A DNA stretch of 64,000 bases from assembly GCF_001649575.2 (NCBI RefSeq), contig NC_051430.1:17867970-17931969 (forward strand), read 5' to 3'. The notes below the pieces were generated by a model. It ran no database searches and was not told where the DNA came from. It saw nothing but the letters and a program-made list of their open reading frames with translations. This stretch comes from Kryptolebias marmoratus (taxonomy: Eukaryota > Chordata > Actinopteri > Cyprinodontiformes > Rivulidae). The stretch's first letter is position 1, and each line of letters begins with the position of its first letter. Position numbers and translations under genes: made by a program. Below are positions 30,448-43,934 of the stretch, in pieces.

Positions 30448-31319
30448 CATCTGTACTGTAAGATGGATCATCTCAAGAAACATCAGCACTTCCAGTCCTC
30501 TGGAGGAGGAGGAGGGAAAGGAGTTTGTGCGGACTCCATCCTGGAGCCAGGCGGCAGTGTTGAATGTCACCTGCTGTTGGACCTTTTGAAGGATTGCAGC
30601 ACAAGCTAACAGAAAGCCTCTACTACCAGTCTCATGTGTACTTACAATACTGTAGGGCTCATGTATTCTATTGTAAATTATGTATTTAAACCTGATGCCT
30701 TAGTTTAACAGCTTATCTGACCAGTATTAACAGAATAAACACCCCTTTTAGCTCAGCCCTACAAAAAAGTTTCTCCTAACAGTCTCAGCAAACTCCACGT
30801 ATTTTATATAACTCTCTTTCTGTAATGAACTTCAAGGAAGAGATTTTAATAAACTATTCTAATAGTCGAATGCGTGACTTTGTGGTTTCTGTATTATAAA
30901 ACTGCTCAGACATCTAAAATAAGAAAAAGAGAAAAGAAAAACTTCTTCCCAAGTTCTCAAAAGCAGCTTTGTTTAAAGTCAAACATTTTTGATTTACAGT
31001 ATATTCACATTTTTTTAAAATTACATTTCTACATTATTTGTTGTCCCAGCTCCCATGACAGAAACAAGCTGAGTAAAGTAAAAGGCACAGTGTGGTTGTT
31101 TCAGTTCTCCCTGAGCAGAAAACTGCTTCTCATTGACACTTGGTTTTACGAGCAGACTGTAGGATGGCTGCAGGCAGTGATAAAATACATCATTAAAGCA
31201 TGTTTGAACAGTGCAATAAGAGGTGCAGAAGATGATATTCTTCAGCACTCGAGTGTTCATTTCTTCATCCAAAGAGTGAGATTTTATTCTTCAGACTGGC
31301 TGGAGGTCCTGGTGTCAGG
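30448..31319. other. Convergent 3' UTRs of tpcn1 and slc8b1
   Basis: The tpcn1 and slc8b1 stop codons are 872 bases apart and the genes converge. A good AATAAA for tpcn1 is at 30848-30853; another AATAAA is near 30733. For slc8b1, a minus-strand AATAAA lies at 31283-31288, very close to its stop. The transcripts may overlap if later signals are used. Confidence 0.55.
30848..30853 (+). terminator. Candidate polyadenylation signal of tpcn1
   Basis: AATAAA about 400 bases after the tpcn1 stop, followed by TG-rich sequence. Confidence 0.55.
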
Positions 31320-34300
31320 TCATTTGTGGATTATGCCAAACTCAGTGAGAAGAGCGATGACAAGGAAGACGGCATAGAAGATTAGGAGAAAGATCCCATA
31401 TTTCCGATTCAGGTGGAACCGGTTCAGGGGAATGATGACAAAAGACAGAACCAAGGACAAACCCAGAGATCCTGCAAGGATCCACGTCAACAGCCCCTCC
31501 AATTCAAACTGAGGAGGAAAACAAAACGCAAACATCCGTCATTATAATACAATCCAAAACAATTTTGTAACGATGCTTTATCAGGGAGTTGGAGGCGAAA
31601 ATTACCTGCACACCAGATTTTGTTTCAATCATCTGCCTCAGACATCCCAGCCCCACGCCGAACAGCATGTCTGAAAGAACTACAGTCAAGGTCGTCTACA
31701 GCGCTGACAAGCTGAGTTTTTGCTCAGACATGAAAATAAGGATACTGAAAATGATTCCTCCAAAGCAGGCAGATATAGCCATCCGTGGGTAGCCCTGACG
31801 GGCAATGGTGATGTCAGAGAAGCAGTCTGGAAGAAGAGAAATGTCACAGTGTGAGTATTTTTACGTAGTCGCTGGAGAGAATCAGACCTTTGATTCTCAG
31901 TTACCTCCAATGCTGTTGCCCCAGGCCAAAAGAGTCAGGCCCAGGACGGTGTTGCTGAGGCTCAGCACCACACCGAGCATGTGCAGAAGGCTGACCACTT
32001 CTGAGGCTGCTGCACTGATCAACACTGCGCTCACCACAAAGCCCAAAAGTGCAAAAACCTGAGTGGAAATTGTGACACGGCAAAACAAATTCACTATCAC
32101 AGCCTGATTAAAACGCTGCAGACCTACAGTAGCAACGATAAGAAAGATTAACTGTAAAGATAAATTATTTATGCAAAATACATAAAATATGTAGCCATGC
32201 TTGCAGTAAACTGAATGACCTAACAACTAAATGCTTTCCAGTCAAACTTGCAGGGAATAGAAAAGGGGATTCTTCTAATCTTGGCAATCCTCTATTTGGT
32301 TAGAATCATCAATAAATGGTTAAATCGTAGACTAAAAAAGTACACTAGTGAGAGTTATACCTATTTACTCAACTCAAGTCACTTAAAATGGATGGTCCCC
32401 TGCACAGTTGGGGTATTATCTGTTTCTGTTTAATTAAAAAAAGAAAAAGAAAAGAAAAACACTCACCGGGTGATATTTGGGGGGACAGTCATTGGTGGTT
32501 GTGCAGAAAACAATCGCAGCCAGGAACAGACCCAGCAGCAGGATCAGCAGCCAGACAGGAAACTGACCCTGGATCATTTTATTAGCATCTGAACACAAGT
32601 CAGGAGGCAAAAAGTAGCACAATTAGTAGATCACATATTTCTTCTTAGATTGTTTGAACGTTGGATGATGTGCTTACATTCCCCTGACTGGAAGAGGAAC
32701 ACAGACACCAGGGGAGCAGTGATTAGATGGAGGGAGTTTAACGGGCGCCTCCAGTTTTTGTCTTCTTTGTCAGGGTCCACCACGGGGACGCAGAGCAGCA
32801 GCAGCACCTCCAGAGGCGTCTGATAGACATACATGACAGCCACAGTTTGAAGAGGATTGCGTCATATCGCTCCACCGAGCAGGTTCGTGCGCACCTTAAG
32901 AACTTTAAAGGCTTTCCAGTTCCTTGATTTCCTCCTCCACTTCCTGTTGTCCACCGGATTCAAGGAGCTCAGCAGGATCTGACTCGTGGACTCGGAGTAA
33001 GGCATAAGCGGCCTGTACTCTGTGCGGAACAAACACACGTCATGGTTCCAAGTCTGCAGAACACTGGCACACGTTAGCTCAAACGGTACTCCATAAAACT
33101 GAGCTGAATTCCCACCGTACTCATGCTGGATCAACCCGTCTGTCAAGGAGGAAGCGATGTCGTCGTCATCAGAGGAGTCAGACGAATTAAACTCTGCTTC
33201 AAAGAGAAAAGATATGAATAAATAACTGTGAGAAACTGGTTAGTTATCAGTTCACGCGAGGATCTCAGTATGAAAGTCTAACCTGGAATATGTGGAACAC
33301 TATCGGTGTCCGTGTTCACAAAGTTTTTTCGTCGATTGTAGATGTAAGCACTGACGATAACGGTCGCAACGTAAACCCCATACAGAGCCAGATAACCTGC
33401 AACAGAGAAACAAAGCAGTCAGACTTCGGAGTAAAACCGATAAACATCGATGGTGCAGTTTAATATGCAGAGATGATGAACGTTAATTCTCAAGAGCACA
33501 AACTCATTTCATTAATTTCCATCTTTTTGTTTTTGGACATTTTAGGCATTTGTTTTTCTGTGCATTATGATTTAATCTACAAGTTTATTCTTGTAAGGTT
33601 TTTAAGTATAAAAACTTTAGAGTGGCCAACAACCCAAGAATATTCAAAAAAATAAACATACAGATGGTCAGAGTGTGCAAATCTTTTTTTCATCACTCAA
33701 ATGATAAAACTTTGAATCTATTACCAAAAACTTTCATCCAGATTCCAAGCATTTCTTTAGTTAATACCAGTAAATATTTTAATCTATAAGAGTTTAACTT
33801 GGGAAACGACATCTGTTTTTGCAACATGCATCTAGAAATATGTAAAGTATTTTTTAAAAGAGCACGTTTGGTGTTGGCGTCTCAGTAAAAAATCTTTTGT
33901 AGTTTTACACAGTCGATATGTTGTGGCCGGGTGACTCCTTGAGCCACGCTCACATGTTGGTTTAAGACAGAAAATACTTCAGATTCCAGTCTGGGATATT
34001 AGAAGTTGAACAACAAGCAACAAGAAAGCTTTAGCTTTTGTTGAAAGTTATAGTTTTGGGATTCCTGAAGACTAGTTTGTGTAAAACTACACACACCAAT
34101 ATAAAATAGCATTACGTTATTTATGCTGTGAAATGTGATTATTATAGAAGCTATTCGATCTTCTTCCTTACTCTTGTTGCAACTTTTCACTAAATTCAAC
34201 CCAAATCTTTAGACAGGTCTTTAAATAGCCTGATAACTGGATTACAAACAAACAGAGAGGTACTAAACTGCTGACAGTGGGTGACAGGTCACAGAGGAAG

Positions 34301-37300
34301 CTGGTTTCTGTCCAATCTACACGGGAACTATCGGCAAACCGTGACAGATGTTACCTGAAGAATTTCTTTGTCGACAGATCAAACGTCTCCAATAAAAACT
34401 GATGTAAAATACTCTCCCGGAGTGTGTGTTCATGTGTACCCAGTATTTCTCCCAGCGTCGTAGTCCCTCTGAAGAGCATAACGAAAGTCCAAAACACTGC
34501 AGCCATGTAGAAGGTGACGTCCCGCAGAAACGGACGGGAGGCCACAGCGAAAGGTTTGACCAGAGAGACGCCTCCTGCGACGACTGTGGTGACAAATATG
34601 CCAGCACCTGCAGGGACACCGACAGTGGGTTCTCAGGTTATATTTAAACGGTGTTTCGTTTATTTATTTCTGAATGCACGTGAGAAAGAGGAAGAGTCTC
34701 GCTACGTACCGAATAAGGCTCCGACAGCCAGGCCAGCTGTGTGCGGGCGGGAGAACGCCGCCATGGCACTGAAGATGTCAGGAGCTCCGTTACCCAGAGC
34801 GAGAAAGGTCACGCCCTCAGCATGGACAGCAGTTAAGGAAATAAGATCATGCAAAAACACACACACATATATATATATTATTTAACAGCACAGACGGAAG
34901 CTGAAAAGAGATCTTTGAAGAGCTCAGAGAAAGGATACAGCCACGTTGTGGGTGAGGTGGAGACTGGAGGAGATGGCTGACAGGTTGGGACAAAAACTGG
35001 GTGAGGAAAAAAAACAGATTGACCATAAAACATTAAAACTTACAGAAGTTTCTCTACTTTTCTGCTAAAGTAGTGGAATCTTGTGTAAAGCAAAAATTAA
35101 AGGGTAAGGGGGAAAAAGCAGAAGTAACTGTGCTTCCTTTGATAAAACCCAAGCAATAAAAACTCTCTCTGGTCATGTGACTCGTCTTCATGTGACTGTT
35201 AAGCTGACAATGCTCTGAGAGCTTGTGCGTGTATGCGTGTGAAGCCAGCATGTGTTCTTTCACACTTTTAGAGAGGGGAAAGGGGGTTATCATGAGAGAA
35301 ACTTACAACTTCGAAGCAGTGAGTCCGAGAATGACAAACAGAAAAAAGAGCCAGACGATCTGTGGAAACACAAAGTGAGCTCATCGCTTTAATGACACAC
35401 TAAATGAACAAATATTTAACTCGACTTCGATTCACCCCACTGCTCCCTTCGTTCCCAATCTGCAGAGCTAACTCTCCATAAAAAAGCAACACTTTTTTTT
35501 CCTTAGGTTTTGCCTGTGCAGTTTCATTTTTAGTGTTTTCACATGAGAAGTTCCTTAAATGAGTTTGGTTATGATGCAAACTGGGGAAGCTCAAACATCC
35601 CAGTGAAATCACTAATACAAAGTGAAATGAGAGGTTTCATTTTAGGTAGGTAGGTACATTTATTTATATAGCACTTTTCAGCACAAGGCGACTCAAAGTG
35701 CTTAGATTTTAAATGACTGAACATTCCTGCTTCTCCTACAGTTACATCAACTTCCTCTTTATGTGGTGCCGATTTGCGTGTTTTCTTTGTGCCGTTTTAT
35801 CTCTTGGTTTCACAGAAAACCAGGCTGGCGTGCAGGCCTTACACAGAGAGTGATGGTAAGAGGAGTCAGGTTGGGCTGTAACAAGCAGAAGGCCAGGTCC
35901 AGGTAGTTGATGAAGCCGTCCTCCATCTCACAGTCGGGTGTCTTCTTAACAAATGCACAGCGATCTGTGGCGTTGTACTTCATCACACTGTCACACTGCA
36001 CATACAAGAAAAAAAAAATCCAACAACCTGTTGGTGTCCGAACAACAGAGTAAAAGCAGAAAGGGCCTTGTCTCTTCTCGTTTCGTTATAATGATTTACC
36101 AACATTAAGATAAAGATTTTTCTGTTGAAGCTTCTTAAATTCAAAGTACAACACAAAATACACATGACAAATCTGCAGTACTTTTACTAGAAACTGTTGT
36201 ACTGCTTTGATCAGACAACACCTTATTGACGACATGGAACACGTGAGCTTATTGTGAAAATGAAAATCCTGTTGCATCTGCATGACTTTTTTTTTTGTTG
36301 TCGTTTTGTAATCTGAGATTTTTTTTTCCAGATTTCTACAATGGCCTAATCTCATCAAAGATGTTAAACAGACTGCAGTCACATGGTTAAAATCAGATTT
36401 TCACAGCATGATTACCTTACGTAAAATAGATGATAACATGACAATCTTATCAATAGAAATTTTAATTTAAAAAAATGAAATCCATCTGAATTGTTTTACC
36501 TCCTGAGACCCAAGCCTTTGTTTGGTGTACATTTTTTCAATGCAATGTTCTCATATGAGGAGGCAGGCTCTCAGGAGGTTAAAGTTTTGATCTAATGATG
36601 CTTTTCAGGCAAAGTAATTGCACTAAATATCCAACAATAAGGGGTGGAAAACGCAGCCAGATGAAATGTAAACTATACTAAAAAGCCTCACATCCACTGT
36701 AATTAAATACAACATCATGAATATTAAATATATGTTAATATCAATATTTTATTTCCATATATCATTCTGTATTGCAATACATCAAATGTATTTTTTTTAT
36801 TACTGCATACATAATTTTACCAAAAGTATTCACTAATACATCCAAATTATTAAATTCAGGTGTTCCAATCCCTTCCGTGGCCCCAGGTGTATAAAATCAA
36901 GCAGCTAGGCAGGCAAACTGCTTCTACAAACATTTCTCAGGAGCTCAGCCTTCCATCACCAAGTGCAACACAAAGCATCGGATTCAGTGGAGTAAAGCAC
37001 GCCGCCACTGGACTCTACAGCAGTGGAGACGTGTCCTCTGGAGGGACAGGTCACGCTTCTCTGTCTGACAATCTGATGGACGAGTCTGGATTTGGCTGCT
37101 GCCAGGAGAACAGTTCTTGTCTGACTGCATTGTGCCAAGTGTAAAGTTTGGTGGAGGGAGGATTATGGTGTGGGCTTGTTTTTCGGGAGCTGAGCTCGGC
37201 TGCTTAGCTACAGTAAAAGGAACTCTTAATGCTTCAGCAAACAAAGACATTTTGGACAATTTTATGCTCCAAACGTTGTGGGAACAGTTTGGGGACAGCT

Positions 37301-38361
37301 CCTTCCTGTTCCAACATGACTGTGCACCAGTGCACAAAGCAAGGTCCATAAAGACATGGATGAGAGAGTTTGGTGTGGAAGAACTTGACTGGCCTGCAGA
37401 GAGTCCTGACCTCAACCTGACAGAACACCTTTGGGATGAATTAGAGCAGAGACTGTGAGCCAGGCCTTCTGTCCAACATCGGTGTCTGACCTCACAAATG
37501 AGCTTCTGGAAGAATGGTCAAACATCCCCATAAACACTCCTAAACCTGTGGAAAACCTCTCTAGAAGAGTTAAAGCTGTTACAGCTGCAAAGGGTGGGAC
37601 AACATCATAATAAACCCTATGTGTGAAGGAAGACAGGCGAATACGTTTGGCAATATGGTGTATCACTTTCATGATTATCAATTAGAATATTGCTGGATTA
37701 AATCTTAATCTTAAACATTAGACACCAAAAAGACTAGAATTAACAAAGGAACAAGAGAGAACATCAGTCTGAAGAACATTATCTTGCTGGTTTATATCCT
37801 CAACCAGATGACAATCTATAAATAGCTGGCCGTGGATACTGATATGTTTAGACTTCAAGGATTAAATTTCCACAACATCTAAGCACAATGCACCTGAGAC
37901 CAATAGGTTTAAGTAATTCGGGACCCAGAATAAAGGTCAATTTAACCTTATTGATACATTTTACCAAATGCATTGTCTTCATATAAAACTGTCTGCCATT
38001 ATATCAAAATCTTGGAGGGTAAAGCACACACTGTCTGTGTATAAGTGACATCTGCCAGGTTGGATGGTGACAGAAACTAGTTTGGACAGATTAAACAGGT
38101 TTAATTCACCTGATTAATCGCGTGACAGCTGAGCACAATAAACCCCTAACTGCAGGTATGTAACGCTAACGATTCTCACGCTAAGGCTGAATGTGTATTA
38201 GTATGCTATCAAACAGCCTCACCGACCTGATCATCGTTGTTGTTTACGGACATCATGGTCGAAGAGGTTCCGGAGAATCTGACGCCCGTCTGGTTGCTCG
38301 CGGCGGCCCGTTGGCTGCACAGCAACGGCAGCAAAAGTGACAGGAAAACACCAGGAGACAT
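31320..38361 (-). CDS. slc8b1: Mitochondrial sodium/calcium exchanger NCLX
   Basis: There are 15 exons, in transcription order: 38227-38361, 35843-35995, 35307-35359, 34939-34996, 34710-34815, 34440-34607, 33283-33396, 33116-33196, 32895-33019, 32678-32819, 32467-32588, 31905-32058, 31746-31826, 31606-31670, 31320-31508. Phases join to give 581 aa (human 584). It exports Ca2+ from the mitochondrial matrix in exchange for Na+ or Li+. The N-terminus MSPGVFLSLLLPLLCS is signal-like. The alpha-1 repeat has GVTFLALGNGAPDIFSA (about 134-150) and the alpha-2 repeat LTLLAWGNSIGDCFSD (about 460-475), with N467 and S468 at catalytic positions numbered as in human NCLX. Between them is the hydrophilic loop ending VVDPDKEDKNWRRPLN. 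A CNF/CAFVKKTPDC block marks the extramembrane N-terminal region. The gene is tail-to-tail with tpcn1, as in human. Confidence 0.96.
33397..34439. other. slc8b1 intron 6, noncoding
   Basis: This intron of about 1.0 kb lies between the coding exons ending at 34440 and beginning at 33396. It is AT-rich and shows no supported feature. Confidence 0.6.
35655..35705. repeat. Short fragment of a dispersed repeat
   Basis: TTTATTTATATAGCACTTTT followed by ACTCAAAGTGCTT resembles the left end of the repeat at 10740-11045. It lies in slc8b1 intron 2. Confidence 0.45.
36495..36583. repeat. Small inverted-repeat element in slc8b1 intron 1
   Basis: TTTACCTCCTGAGA at the left is mirrored by TCTCAGGAGGTTAAA at the right, enclosing about 60 bases. 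The short size and the TTAA-like ends suggest a tiny MITE, possibly of piggyBac type. That assignment is an inference. Confidence 0.45.
36808..37662 (+). mobile_element. Internally deleted Tc1-like transposon
   Basis: The left end TACATAATTTTACCAAAAGT and the right end, read on the minus strand as TACACCATATTGCCAAACGT, form degenerate terminal inverted repeats. The interior matches a common fish Tc1 type (left arm ... GGTGTTCCAATC ... GTATAAAATCAAGCA). The transposase N-terminus with its DNA-binding domain is missing: the left arm jumps straight to the catalytic half after TTTCTCAGGAGCTCAG. An open stretch at 37117-37458 encodes GGGRIMVWACFSG, LFQHDCAPVHKA and LDWPAESPDLN, the Tc1 catalytic motifs, but it stops early after EHLWDELEQRL and later frames are broken. 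It is non-functional and lies in slc8b1 intron 1, opposite in orientation to that gene. Confidence 0.85.
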
Positions 38362-39974
38362 GATTAGCGTTATCCTGGAGCCGAGTCCATCCTAGTGCTG
38401 ATCCACAGCGGACCTGGGAAGCCTAAAAAAAAACACGAGGAGAAACCTAACGTCAACGCGTCATTGCTGTTCAAGTGGCAGCTTCACATGGGCGTGAATA
38501 GGTTGTTTTTTTGACACGGAGAGCTCAGATTCAAGTGTTGTCCGAGAACGTCTCATTCACCTCTGAAGCTCCGCCCACTCTTAGCCAACCGGACTGCGCT
38601 GCGTTCAAGGACTCCGCAAAAGCTCAGAATTTTAAGAGCTGAAAACAAGACAACAAATACAGTGGATATTTGGATATTTACATTTTACCGCGTGAGCTAG
38701 AGTACAAGGACTCTTTTATGTAACATTTTAATCGAGGAAAATGTGTTATCATAAAAATAGTAATAAAAGTAAACGAAAAGTTGCAAAAATTGTATATGCG
38801 TTGTGCCATTTTTTTAAACAAGCAATCCTCATACGACATGAAACGGTTCCCAAACTTTTCAGCTTCCGGTCCATCAAATAACAATGGAAGAAGCTCGTGA
38901 CCCAAAATATTTCCGGTTTGAGTGTGCAAACTTTGCTAATGACCCTTTTAAACAAGGGCATAAATACAATACAAACAACATCAATAACTATTATACAACG
39001 TTTATTCATTTATGATCAGAAATCAATTGTTTCATGACCCACAGTGGGTATATATATATAAATCTCCTAAATACAAAAGTAAAAAATATATAAACTGAAA
39101 ATCTGCTCACTACATATTTAAATCCTGAAATATTAACAAAATTGTCATTATAAAGATCATGATTTCAGCTGTACTTCCAGTTAATCAGTAATCAAATTCT
39201 TAATAATTTATACTTTTATTAGGTTTTGCTTAATAAAAACTCTTTTTGTTAAAATGTCATATAACTTATCTGAGATGTGTGTTGGAGACGACACAATATT
39301 TGCCTTGAATTGTAACCAGTTAAACTATCAGGATCTAAAATGCCCTCAAAAGTGTTTGAAAGTGTTTACATTTATTTACTAATAACATAAATACATTACC
39401 TAGAGAGAAATTGGAAGACTACACCTTGATGTGTATTTAATTTCATTTATTAATTAATCGTTTTTTAAAACAACAACAACAAAAATGTGTGCATCTTTAC
39501 CATTATTGATTGAGACAAAGCATACTTTGTTACACAAGAAAATAGATCAACAGATTTTACAGAAGTGGACAACAGATGAATTGTCAAAAACCTCTCACAC
39601 ATAGTTCACAATAACCCAAACAACAACCATTACAGGAAGTAAACCTCCTCTAGTATCTGACCTGTGTTCCAGGTGATCTGTTGAACCACTGATGACTGCT
39701 TCCTTTTGCCCTTCAACAACTGCAGGACTGATTATGGCTGTGAAAAGCAAACAATTCATACGTACTGCAGTCAAAAGTGCAAATGGAGCATGAAAAGATC
39801 CTTCCTGTTAAGCTTATTTAGTACTGAATTTATCTTCTGAATAAAAAAATGTTCTCAGAAATCACAAGCAACAACAAAAAAAGTGAAATTTTGTAATGCC
39901 ATGTGTCACTATAATACATTTCAGATCAAGCCATGACTTTATCAGTATTCTGTGATTATTCAGTCTTGAATCAG
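38362..39974. other. Region between slc8b1 start and the acyl-CoA dehydrogenase stop
   Basis: It includes the slc8b1 5' leader and promoter, with an acceptor-like TTTTTTTTAG just upstream of the coding exon (about 38423) suggesting a spliced leader. The rest is AT-rich and includes the presumed 3' UTR of the gene to the right. No other coding region was seen. Confidence 0.5.
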
Positions 39975-42900
39975 CTACTCATAAACCAGCCCAGCGTCGA
40001 GTGATGTGGTTCTGGATTCATAACAGCCGCTCTCTTGTTTAGTCACCACAAGACACAAGTCCTGTTCACACCACCTGATGAAGGAAAATAAAAACAGTAT
40101 GCTGAGTAAAGGTCAAATATGTGTTTTATTTCTTCTAAAATGTTTAAATGTGTTTGTTTTATTTGTTAAACTTACCTGACAGCTGCATATATGTCATGTG
40201 GGGAGGCTTCTTTCCAACAAGCATGGTCAATGAGAAGGGCACCTGTTACCACACAGATAAGAGGTGCACACTGGTAAATAAATACTGCACATGGATTACA
40301 CATTCCATCTGTACCTGTGTATCTGTACCTGTGTAGTACCTACCTGCGTAGATGCGAGCCAGGCTGTATGCCAGGTCTCTGGCTGCCAGCTCCAGGTAGT
40401 TTGGTTCTTTAGAAGCAGCCACCTGAACAAACTTCTCCAGGTCAGACAGAGCATCATCGACTGCTTTCACAGCGGGGGCAAGCGAGGAAACACTGGAGGC
40501 GCCTGCAAGCAGCGACTACAAAAAAAATAAGGACAAACTTACCAGTCATTCCTGTTCAACTCAAGCAAATTAAAAGCACTGAACATGCTGCACCGGATCT
40601 CTCCTCTTGTTTACCTTGACGCGCGTGAAGTAAGCGTGCAGAACCATTCCTGAGCTACGGGCCACACAGCGCAGCACATCCAGGGACAGAATGTTTGTTG
40701 TGCCTTCCCAAATACTCAGCACCTAGAAAAAGAGAATTAGGTGAGCCTAAAGCGTGTAAAAGACGAACAAAATTATGATCCCAAGGTCACCTGTGCATCA
40801 CGAAGCAAACCAGGCAGCCCAGTATCCTCCATGTAGCCCTGTCCGCCGAAGCTTTCCAAACCCTCCGATATGACAGCTACTGCCTGAGACACAACTCAAC
40901 AACAAAACAGATATAACACTCAGAATATAATACCTAACCTCACGTTTTTACACGTTGTGCACCTGTTTCCCGGTGTACAGCTTGAGCACGGGGGTAAGCA
41001 GACGGAGGAGGTGCTCATCCAGCTGGCTGGCCAGGCCGCTCTCTTCTCGACCCAACAGGCGACACACTTCCATCACCAGGAGAAAAGCTCCGCGAGTCTC
41101 CACCTGTGGAAGTCGGGGGGGAAGTGAGGAATGATGGGGAATTAGAGTCCGAGCAGTTTGCCCGCTGCTGCGTCACCTCCATCCTCGCCAGAGTCTGCAT
41201 GTGCAGCGGGTGGTTTTTAAGAAGCTTCCCAAAGGCAGTGCGGCGAGTGGCATAGTCACGCGCCAACAGGAGAACTCTGCGAAAACACACAAACCCACAC
41301 GTCAGTTCATCAGCTTACTTGCGGCTTGATTTTAGAAGATGAGTAGAGTGGCGTCCTGCCTTCTCATCGCAGCCGCTGCGCTGACACTGTTGTGAATCCT
41401 GGTTATGGTCAGCATGTTAGCTATGGACGCAACACCCCTCCCTTCCTCTGAGAGCTGTTGTTGGAGAAAACAAGTCTGAATATTGAGAATTTAGAAACGT
41501 TTGATGTCAAAGCTAAACAGAGTTTTACCAGAAAGACTAAATGATGACAAGTGTTTTCTGTAAAACGAGAAGTATTTCAAACTGAAACAGGTTGTTACAG
41601 AACAGCTGAAAGAAAACATCCTGTCTAGAAATGTTGAAAAGTCTGAAGTAACCTTGATGATGTTCAGCTTCTCACGAGGGAGTTTTTCAGTATAAATAAG
41701 CGCTGCCACTGAAATCCATTTAGTATGCTGTCAATAAGTTGTACTTTCTTAAAATATAAAGCTCAAAGTGACAGAAATTGATTAAAAAATAAAAACAACT
41801 GTAAAGCAGTGAAACCCCTCTGAGGTATTTAATCACATTTCCATCTCACACGTATTGTGTAATTTACTTTTAGTGCAACATGCTTAAATTGGTGGATTTT
41901 TTTACTAACTACACGCAGTCTCTGCACTGCTATTAATTAAGTTAGGACTATATTAATTTAAAAAAATAAAAAAAAGAAACCTAAGCAGAGCGATTATAAA
42001 TAAGAACTTAACGCCTTTTCTGGTACCTGAGTGCTATTTTCCTAAACTGGAAATGCATTTTCCTGGACTCAACTAACACAGAAGCTATTCATATGAATAA
42101 ATGTTTATCAAAACTAAATGAGAGCTGGAAAAACTGTAATCTACAGAAAACGTCTTCATCATGCTTACAGTTGCTCTTTTCCTGACTGAATTATTCAGAT
42201 CTCAGTCGACAGAGGCAGAGGGTTTAATTTCAGCACATCTAGTGGCTTAGCTGCATATTGTAACTAACATTATGCATCCTTCAAAACTCTACCTCTCTAA
42301 GCAAATCTGTCCGGCACATTTTGATCGATTTCTAACTATAATTTTTGTGTTTTTTCTTCAGTACCATTGCTAAAAAAACGCACACACAGAAGCAAGAGGG
42401 GCAGAGAGCCAGCCTCCTTCCACCAGCACCCATCTAAGCTAGTTTTCTATTACTCCATTAGCTGAGTTAGAAGTTCAGTCCTGATTAAGGGGTTTAGCTC
42501 ACTAGGTTCAAGTTTAGGGTAGAAACTGTGCGGTGTCTGGTTTCAACGCCATGCTGTTTTGAAACCATTTACTCCATTTTAACTGTGGGTCTGACATGGG
42601 CTGGTGTTTCAGGATAGTTTCCTCTAAATCTGATTGGGCAAGAAGCCTGAAGTAAACAACACGTTTTAGGCAGATGCTTCCTTGAGAGGCTACAAAACAC
42701 GTCACCGTTTCTCAACTATGAATCACATCTCACTGTACCAGTACACCCTCAGATCAAAGATGTCAAAATAAGCTAAAAATAGAAGTGTAGCATTTCCTCA
42801 AAACCAGCCATTCACTGATTTTAATCTCATACCCACTGACTAACACTTGAACAGTTCCTCCTGCTGTTGCAACCTCTGCCACTCCCTTCAGTTGCAGACA

Positions 42901-43934
42901 AATACCTTTCTCAGAAGTAGAAGCATAATCAAAGCAGGTTAGTATAATTGGACAGCGACATATTAAACAAAGAGTAAATAGTTTTGATTCTTCTTGTGGT
43001 CAACAGCTCTTTGTTAGGATGACTGTAAAGTTTCCAAAGGGCAGACTAACACCAGAGAGGTGGCATAAGCAAAGTGAACTAACTTGATTTTGTTGTAACA
43101 CATCTGCAATAGGAAGAGAATAAGTTTCATCATGAGTGCAACGAACAACTGGGTGTAACTGACTCTGTATGCAGGCAGGCCATCCAGCAGTAACTCAGCG
43201 GTCGGCAACTGTCTCGTTCCCAGCTTCTCCTTCAGCCTCTGAACTTCTATTCCCCTCAGTCGGCCGTCCTCATCTCGACTCACCTCTGCGTAAAACAGAG
43301 ACAGCCCCCTGCTGCCCTGTGAAACAGAGGCCCGCACGAATCAGTGAAATTTTACTGAGTGTTTTTTTGTTTTGTTTTAATATGTGGCAACAGATAACAG
43401 CGGGGTGCAGCTGGCAGAAGTCAGCAGTACCGGTGTGGTAGCTCCCGTTCTGTCCTGCACTCTTGCTAAAGTAAGAGTCATATCTGCGTCCGTGGCAGAC
43501 GTAAACCACTTGAAGCCGTGTAGTTTGTATGAGCCATCTGTTTGGGGAACAGCCACCGTCTCAGTGCCACTGCCTGAGGATAGCGAGAGGAAACAGAAAG
43601 CAGCAGCTCTGAGGATTCACACGAATCAGATTCTGTGTAGATAACAATTTTAATCTAACAATAAAATGGAACATAATGGTTACATTTTCATCAGTTTCTC
43701 TTTGTAAAACCTAAATAAATGTTGTGGGATTTAACTGTCTCAGTTCAGGGTTGTTCTTCTGTTAGATGAAGGTGATGCTGAGTCACATGAAAGAAAAATT
43801 TCACTACTGACCCACATCGGATCCTCCCTGTCTCTCAGTCATCCACTGTCCAGATGTCCAGAAATGTTCAGGCTGACGGCTGATCAGACGACTGTAGGCT
43901 TCTTCTACAGGTGGTGAAACACCTAAGGACTTCA

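Noticed and set aside
37117..37458. A 113-codon frame as a host gene
   Set aside because: It encodes Tc1 transposase catalytic motifs and is flanked by Tc1-type inverted repeats.
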